Source of the DNA: JANNSX01 sp963741525
GTDB lineage: Bacteria; Pseudomonadota; Alphaproteobacteria; Rhizobiales; Hyphomicrobiaceae
Reading direction: 5' to 3'
NCBI GenBank assembly: GCA_963741525.1
Contig: CAVUIW010000027.1
Span: 496,001-560,000 of the forward strand
DNA length: 64,000 bases
Position 1 is the stretch's first letter, and the number at the start of each line of letters is the position of its first letter. A model generated the notes under the pieces. That model searched no databases, was not told the origin of the DNA, and worked only from the letters and a program-made list of their open reading frames with translations. This document shows positions 59,631-64,000 of this stretch, piece after piece. A program made the translations under genes and the position numbers.

Positions 59631-60962
59631 TCAATCGCCTGACAAACGCCGCAGCGCCCGCTCGCGTCCGATGAAGGGGAGCAGGAGCTTGAGTTCGGGG
59701 CCCTCCTCGCGGCCGGTGAGCGCCAACCGGAGCGGGTGAAAGAGGTCGCGGCCCTTGGCGCCGGTCGCGGCTTTCACAGCGCCCGTCCAGGCGACCCAGG
59801 TGGTCTCGTCCCACGGCTCGGCGGGCAGCAGACCTGCCGCCGACTGGCAAAGATCCCGGTTCTCGATCCGGCTCTCGATCTCTCCAGTCACGACGGTCCA
59901 CCACCGGCCAGCATCTACGAGGCGGACGAGATTGCCTCGAACGGCCAGCCAGAACACGTCGCCACCACCAACTCCGGCGGAAGCAAGGCGCCTCCTCACC
60001 GCTTCAAAGGGCGTCTGATGCAGCAGCTTGGCGTTGAGCCCGGCGAGCTCGTCTGGATCGAAGCGTGCGGGCGCGCGCGAGAACTTGCCGAGATCGAACA
60101 GCTCCATGAGATCATCGAGCGAAAGGTGCGGCGCAATCGGATCGGAGGTGCCGATGAGCGCGGCATGGCTCGCAACCGCCAGCGGCTCCAATCCATCCTC
60201 GCGGAACGAGCGGATCGACAACGCTCCGAGCCGCTTGGAGAGTGCCTCGCCATCGGCGCCGATCAAAAGACTGTGATGAGCGAAGGATGGGCGCGGTGCG
60301 TCCAACGCATCGAAAAGCGCGAGCTGCACCGCCGTGTTGGTGACGTGATCCTCGCCGCGGATGATGTCCGTCACGCCGCATTCGGCATCGTCGACCACGC
60401 TGGTGAAGGTGTAGAGATAGCTCCTGTCCGCCCGCTGCACGACGGGATCGGAGACGGCCGAGAGCGCGATCTCCTGCGCTCCCCGCACGCCGTCGTCCCA
60501 GCGAACGATGGTGCCGCCGGTCTCCCTCGTGCCCAGATCGAACCGCCAGTAGGCCGGCCGGTCAGGATCGCTCGGTTTGGCAAGGGTGCGCTCATAAACC
60601 GGAGGCCGGCCGCGCGCGAGCTGACGGCGTCTCAGCCCCTCGAGTTCCGCCTCCGTTTCGGTGCAGGCATAGATGCGATCTGCCTGCTTGAGCTGCTCGG
60701 CGGCCGCATCGTAGAGCGCGATACGGTCCGACTGGCGCAGCTCGCGTGCCCAATCCAGTCCAATCCATGAGAGATCCTCGCGAATGGCGGCTTCGTACTC
60801 GGGCTTCGAGCGCTCCCGGTCGGTGTCGTCGAAGCGCAACAGAAAGTCGCCGTTGTGCTTGCGGGCAAACAGCCAGTTCACCAAGGCCGTCCGGAGATTG
60901 CCGATGTGCAGCAATCCCGTTGGGCTCGGTGCGAAGCGGACGATGGGCGAGCCCTTGCTCAA
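59631..60962 (-). CDS. gltX: Glutamate--tRNA ligase (short type)
   Basis: This class I synthetase of 443 residues has the HIGH motif in APSPTGLLHIGNLRTALVNWLFAR, YWRFDLG, DDAECGVTDIIRGEDHVTNTAVQ and the KMSKS-equivalent ALSKRLG. Alphaproteobacteria often carry two gltX genes; this length fits the shorter copy. It charges tRNA-Glu and, with GatCAB, may mischarge tRNA-Gln. It is on the minus strand next to the IS element. Confidence 0.93.
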   Translation of the reverse strand: MSKGSPIVRFAPSPTGLLHIGNLRTALVNWLFARKHNGDFLLRFDDTDRERSKPEYEAAIREDLSWIGLDWARELRQSDRIALYDAAAEQLKQADRIYACTETEAELEGLRRRQLARGRPPVYERTLAKPSDPDRPAYWRFDLGTRETGGTIVRWDDGVRGAQEIALSAVSDPVVQRADRSYLYTFTSVVDDAECGVTDIIRGEDHVTNTAVQLALFDALDAPRPSFAHHSLLIGADGEALSKRLGALSIRSFREDGLEPLAVASHAALIGTSDPIAPHLSLDDLMELFDLGKFSRAPARFDPDELAGLNAKLLHQTPFEAVRRRLASAGVGGGDVFWLAVRGNLVRLVDAGRWWTVVTGEIESRIENRDLCQSAAGLLPAEPWDETTWVAWTGAVKAATGAKGRDLFHPLRLALTGREEGPELKLLLPFIGRERALRRLSGD

Positions 60963-61170
60963 GTTGCATCTCCTTCAAACTCGAATTCAGCATCGTGCCG
61001 TTACAGAGCACACTGAAACACCATCGACGATCCCCAGGCAGAAGGTCTGTTGTGTGCGCACTGTGGACCCTATACCTTTCGATTGGTCACGCAGGCAGAG
61101 GGTACAACGTCGTGGACAGGTTCGCACGGCCTACCGTGATCGCTGCAAAGGATTCGCTGGAGTTGATCTT

Positions 61171-62944
61171 TTGACGGCGAAGCCGCCCAAATCGACTGGC
61201 CTGCGGGCTGCTCCGACAGTCATCGATCGCATCTATGCGGTGGCCGTCGATCCGCCCGCTCGACGAGCTCAAGGAGCTGTGGGAGGGCCGCATCGATGCG
61301 GCCACATCGGTCGCCGACAAATCCTCGCTCGCCATCCTTCAGCAACCCGAACATCGCGGCCACGTCGAACGGGCCGAGATGGTGCTCGAACGCTTGATCG
61401 CCGCCGATTTCGCCTCCGCGGTCAGCCTCAATCAGCAGCTCGAGAGCTTCCGGACCGCCGCATTCGCCGTATCGCCGGGTGGCGAGATCATCGCCGCCAA
61501 CGCGCCGGCCGAGCGCCTGTTCGCGATCAAGGACGGAATGGCTGCTCGCAAGCTTTCCCTCGCCGGTGACGATCCCGCCGAACTCGCCGCCGCGATCAAG
61601 CATCACTTCCTCGCCCGGGATGCCGATCCGGCACTCTACCGCTTCCGGCTGGCGCCGAGCGAGCGGGCCATCCTCATTCAGCTGCGGCCCTTCATGAGCG
61701 GGCACGGCATGGTCATGCTGGTGGTGACGACCGAGCTTGCCTGGTCAGCTGAGCTGTCGGTGCTGCTGCAGGCCACTTTCAACCTGACGCTCGCCGAGGT
61801 CGATGTACTCCAGCACCTCGTGCAGGGTCATTCGGTAAAAGATGTCGCTGGAGCCGCCGGACGCAGTGTGGCGACGGTCAGAACGCATGTTGCCTCGCTG
61901 CTGGCGAAGACGGAGACGCGATCCCAGGCCGAACTCATCCGAATGACCCTCGGTCTGCTCGACGTGACGCGCACGCCGGCCCCGACGCCAGACACGAAAG
62001 GCGGCGTGCGGGTCGAGCAACTCCCAACCGTCTACCGGACCATTGCGCTTCCCGATGATCGCCGTCTCGATTATCTCGAGAACGGCGATCCTGACGGGCG
62101 GCCATTCCTCTGGCTAGCGAGCGACTACGGCTTCAACCGCCTGCAGGCCACCGCGGAGGCCGAGCTGACGCGCCGGGGCCTCCGGATGATCGTGCCGGTG
62201 CGGGCGGGCTACGGGCGCAGCTCTCCCCCACCGCCCGGCGACCCGTCTTCGATCGCGGCTGGCGACAATCTCCACTTGCAGCGCCTGCTCCGCCTGCCGC
62301 CCTTGCCGATCGTCAGCATCTGCGACGATTTCCGCATCGCCGTCGAGATGAGTTGCCGGGAGCCGGGCCTCGTCACGCATATCGTCGGCTGCGGCGCGAG
62401 CTTCCCTGTGACGCGGCCCGAGCATTACGAACGTATGCCGCCCTGGCACCGCTTCATCCGCGGCAATGCCCGCTTCGCGCCGCTCGTGCTGCCCTTCATC
62501 GTCAGGGCCGGCTTCATGCTGGCCCGGCAAGTCGGACGGCAGGGCTTCATCCAGCGCACGCATTCGGGATCGGCGGCCGATCAGGAAGCGATGCGCGATC
62601 CCGAGATCATGCAGGCCATCATGCTCGGCACCGAGACGACGCTTTCGGATACTTTCACGGCGCATGCCGCGCTGACGGCCGAGGCCATCGCCTTCCAGAA
62701 CGACTGGTCGGCGCGGCTCAAGACCAACCAGGCGCCGATCACGCTCCTGATGGGCAAGCAGGACCCGGATGTCCCCTTCGAGACGCTCCGGGAATACGCC
62801 GAGCTTTATCCCGGCATGAAGCTCTATCTCTATCCCGACGAAGGCCATTTCGCCTTCTTCCGGCGCTGGCGCGAGCTCATCCGGATCATCGACGAGGCCG
62901 TGCCGTCGGCCCGCTCGGCCCGGCCGGCACTAGAGCCCGCCTGA
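61171..62944 (+). CDS. PAS-LuxR transcription regulator fused to an alpha/beta-hydrolase, frameshifted near the N-terminus
   Basis: The region about residues 60-190 of the continuous frame resembles a PAS sensor (FRTAAFAVSPGGEIIAANAPAERLF). A LuxR helix-turn-helix follows (FNLTLAEVDVLQHLVQGHSVKDVAGAAGRSVATVRTHVASLLAKT, about 190-235) and then an alpha/beta-hydrolase domain of about 290 residues (LMGKQDPDVPFE with the acid, DEGHFAFF with the catalytic His). The nucleophile elbow reads VSICDDFRIAVEM, not GxSxG. A TTG at 61171 with GGAG upstream starts a frame ending in TVIDRIYAVAVDPP; removing one C near 61257 joins it to LDELKELWEG, giving 590 residues. Confidence 0.85.
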
Positions 62945-63979
62945 TCAACGCGCGCGGATGAGGCCGAGCGTCACCAGGCTTTGAATGGCGCTCGCCGCCG
63001 CGTCGTCGGCCGAACGGAACTTCATTCCCAAGAGACGCCGCGCTTTGTCGTTCCTCGTGCGGCGCACAATCCCGAGGTCCGGCAGGACAGGCTTCAGACG
63101 CGTGTCGAGGCGGCTATAGGCCCGCACAAAGCCATCGTGCATGACGAATTGCGGCAGCCGCCAGCCCAGATGCGGGCATTCGCGTTTGAGGATCTGCGCG
63201 AGATCCATCATCGACAAGTAGCCCTCGGCGGCGATGAAGCGCTCGCCGCCCGCCCCTGGCGCCGTCAGGGCCAGGGCATGCGCGTCCGCCACATCCCGCA
63301 CATCGACGATCGGATAGCCGACGCCCGGCACCGCCGGATAGGCACCGGCCGCCATGGTCTTGAAAATCTGATGCGAGGAAGAGAGATCGACGTCGAGGGC
63401 GGGGCCCAGCACCAGACCCGGATTGATGACCGCGAGCGAGGACTTGCGGCCGAGCCCCTCGACGAAGTCCCAGGCGGCGCGCTCGGCGAGCGTCTTCGAG
63501 ACGCCATAGGCGCTCACATCCTTGCGTGCCGGTTCGGTCCAGTCGCTTTCGTCGTAGATGCGCGAAGGGGTGTCTGCCGAAGGATAGATCACGGCAATGG
63601 TCGAGGAGGTCAGCACCACGCGTTCGATGCCAGCGGTGTCTGCCGCCCGGAGCACGCGCAGCGTCCCCTCCTTGGCCGGGCGGATGAGTTCCTGCGGGTC
63701 GCGTGGCGGCTTCAGCGGAAAGGGCGAGGCAACATGCATCAGATACCGGCACCCCCGGAGCGCCGTGGCCCAGCCGGCATCGACCAGGAGATCGGCCTCG
63801 ACGAGCTCGAGCGCCTTTGGATCGGCGCCTGTCGCGCGGATGGCGGCGTGCACGGCCTCCGTTCGCCCAAGCGAGCGGACCGTGCCACGCACCTCGTAGC
63901 CGGCCTGCAAAGCCGTACCGATGCACCACTTGGCGATGAAGCCCGAGGCGCCGGTGACGAGCACCTTACCCTTGCTCAT
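62945..63979 (-). CDS. NAD(P)-dependent epimerase/dihydroflavonol-4-reductase-like protein
   Basis: This extended short-chain dehydrogenase of 344 residues has the Rossmann loop LVTGASGFIAKWCIGTAL, the catalytic Ser/Thr in LTSSTIAVIYPS and YGVSK with the Tyr-Lys pair. SPFPLKPPRDPQELIRPAKEGTLRVLRAA is typical of the dihydroflavonol-reductase-like group. It converges on the LuxR fusion gene and ends directly next to it, with no gap between the two stop codons. The substrate is unknown. Confidence 0.9.
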   Translation of the reverse strand: MSKGKVLVTGASGFIAKWCIGTALQAGYEVRGTVRSLGRTEAVHAAIRATGADPKALELVEADLLVDAGWATALRGCRYLMHVASPFPLKPPRDPQELIRPAKEGTLRVLRAADTAGIERVVLTSSTIAVIYPSADTPSRIYDESDWTEPARKDVSAYGVSKTLAERAAWDFVEGLGRKSSLAVINPGLVLGPALDVDLSSSHQIFKTMAAGAYPAVPGVGYPIVDVRDVADAHALALTAPGAGGERFIAAEGYLSMMDLAQILKRECPHLGWRLPQFVMHDGFVRAYSRLDTRLKPVLPDLGIVRRTRNDKARRLLGMKFRSADDAAASAIQSLVTLGLIRAR

Positions 63980-64000
63980 GGCGTTTTCCCTTGGATTTTC

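Overview
The window is a GC-rich (mid-60s percent by eye) stretch of an alphaproteobacterial chromosome, most likely order Hyphomicrobiales (Rhizobiales). The evidence is gene content (fdxA beside carD, soxBDAG sarcosine oxidase, two-domain ThiP, a short GltX, DUF2865 and DUF3574 proteins, a HisKA_2 histidine kinase) and dispersed palindromes with CTAGAG/CTCTAG ends of the kind seen in rhizobial genomes. I cannot name a genus. I see no rRNA, tRNA, CRISPR array or prophage. The lifestyle suggested is a soil or rhizosphere heterotroph that scavenges small nitrogen and phosphorus compounds.

Layout. 0-2.5 kb: end of an FtsX-type permease and its HlyD-type adaptor. 2.5-5 kb: phnX and phnW (2-aminoethylphosphonate degradation) and a small gene. 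5-8.4 kb: thiBPQ thiamine importer behind a TPP riboswitch. 8.7-11.3 kb: a lower-GC islet with a histidine kinase cut at its 5' end by an IS1595-type remnant. 11.3-16 kb: thiN, an EutB-like lyase, a class III aminotransferase and a 2OG-Fe(II) oxygenase. 16-21.6 kb: a secreted VHL-beta/CAP protein, a small secreted protein, rlmE-ppx, and an arsR-flavin monooxygenase pair. 21.8-28.3 kb: oxidoreductases, a Rieske oxygenase, an old yellow enzyme, and the guaD-GNAT-MDR operon. 28.6-33.4 kb: an RpiR regulator with a methyltransferase and aminotransferase, divergent from an isochorismatase and a nuclease. 33.4-40 kb: carD with a histone-like tail, fdxA, a Phd/PIN toxin-antitoxin pair, glutaryl-CoA dehydrogenase, gabT and its Xre-cupin regulator. 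40.4-44.1 kb: two substrate-binding proteins translationally coupled to a Cache-HAMP adenylate cyclase. 45-50.6 kb: soxBDAG. 50.7-55.8 kb: an IS4 remnant, a C45 acyltransferase, cimA, a 39-residue membrane protein and cysS. 56-64 kb: DUF2865, GNAT, an intact IS4-family element inside a large inverted repeat, gltX, a LuxR-alpha/beta-hydrolase fusion and an NAD-dependent reductase.

How the genes work together. PhnW and PhnX convert aminoethylphosphonate to acetaldehyde and phosphate. The TPP riboswitch controls thiamine uptake, and ThiN activates the vitamin. The Rieske oxygenase (possible betaine or carnitine-type demethylation) and soxBDAG could feed methylated amines to glycine and one-carbon units. 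GuaD, the aminotransferases and GabT fit nitrogen scavenging.

Two window-wide features stand out. Seven protein genes (hlyD-like, thiQ, eutB-like, the cyclase, soxA, cimA, the LuxR fusion) each regain a normal frame when exactly one extra base is removed, which points to systematic insertion errors or to unusual decay. Several families of palindromic repeats recur in intergenic gaps and sometimes supply the stop codon of the adjacent gene. The best candidate for an under-described system is the permease-less pair of Tat-exported binding proteins coupled to an adenylate cyclase at 40.4-44.1 kb.
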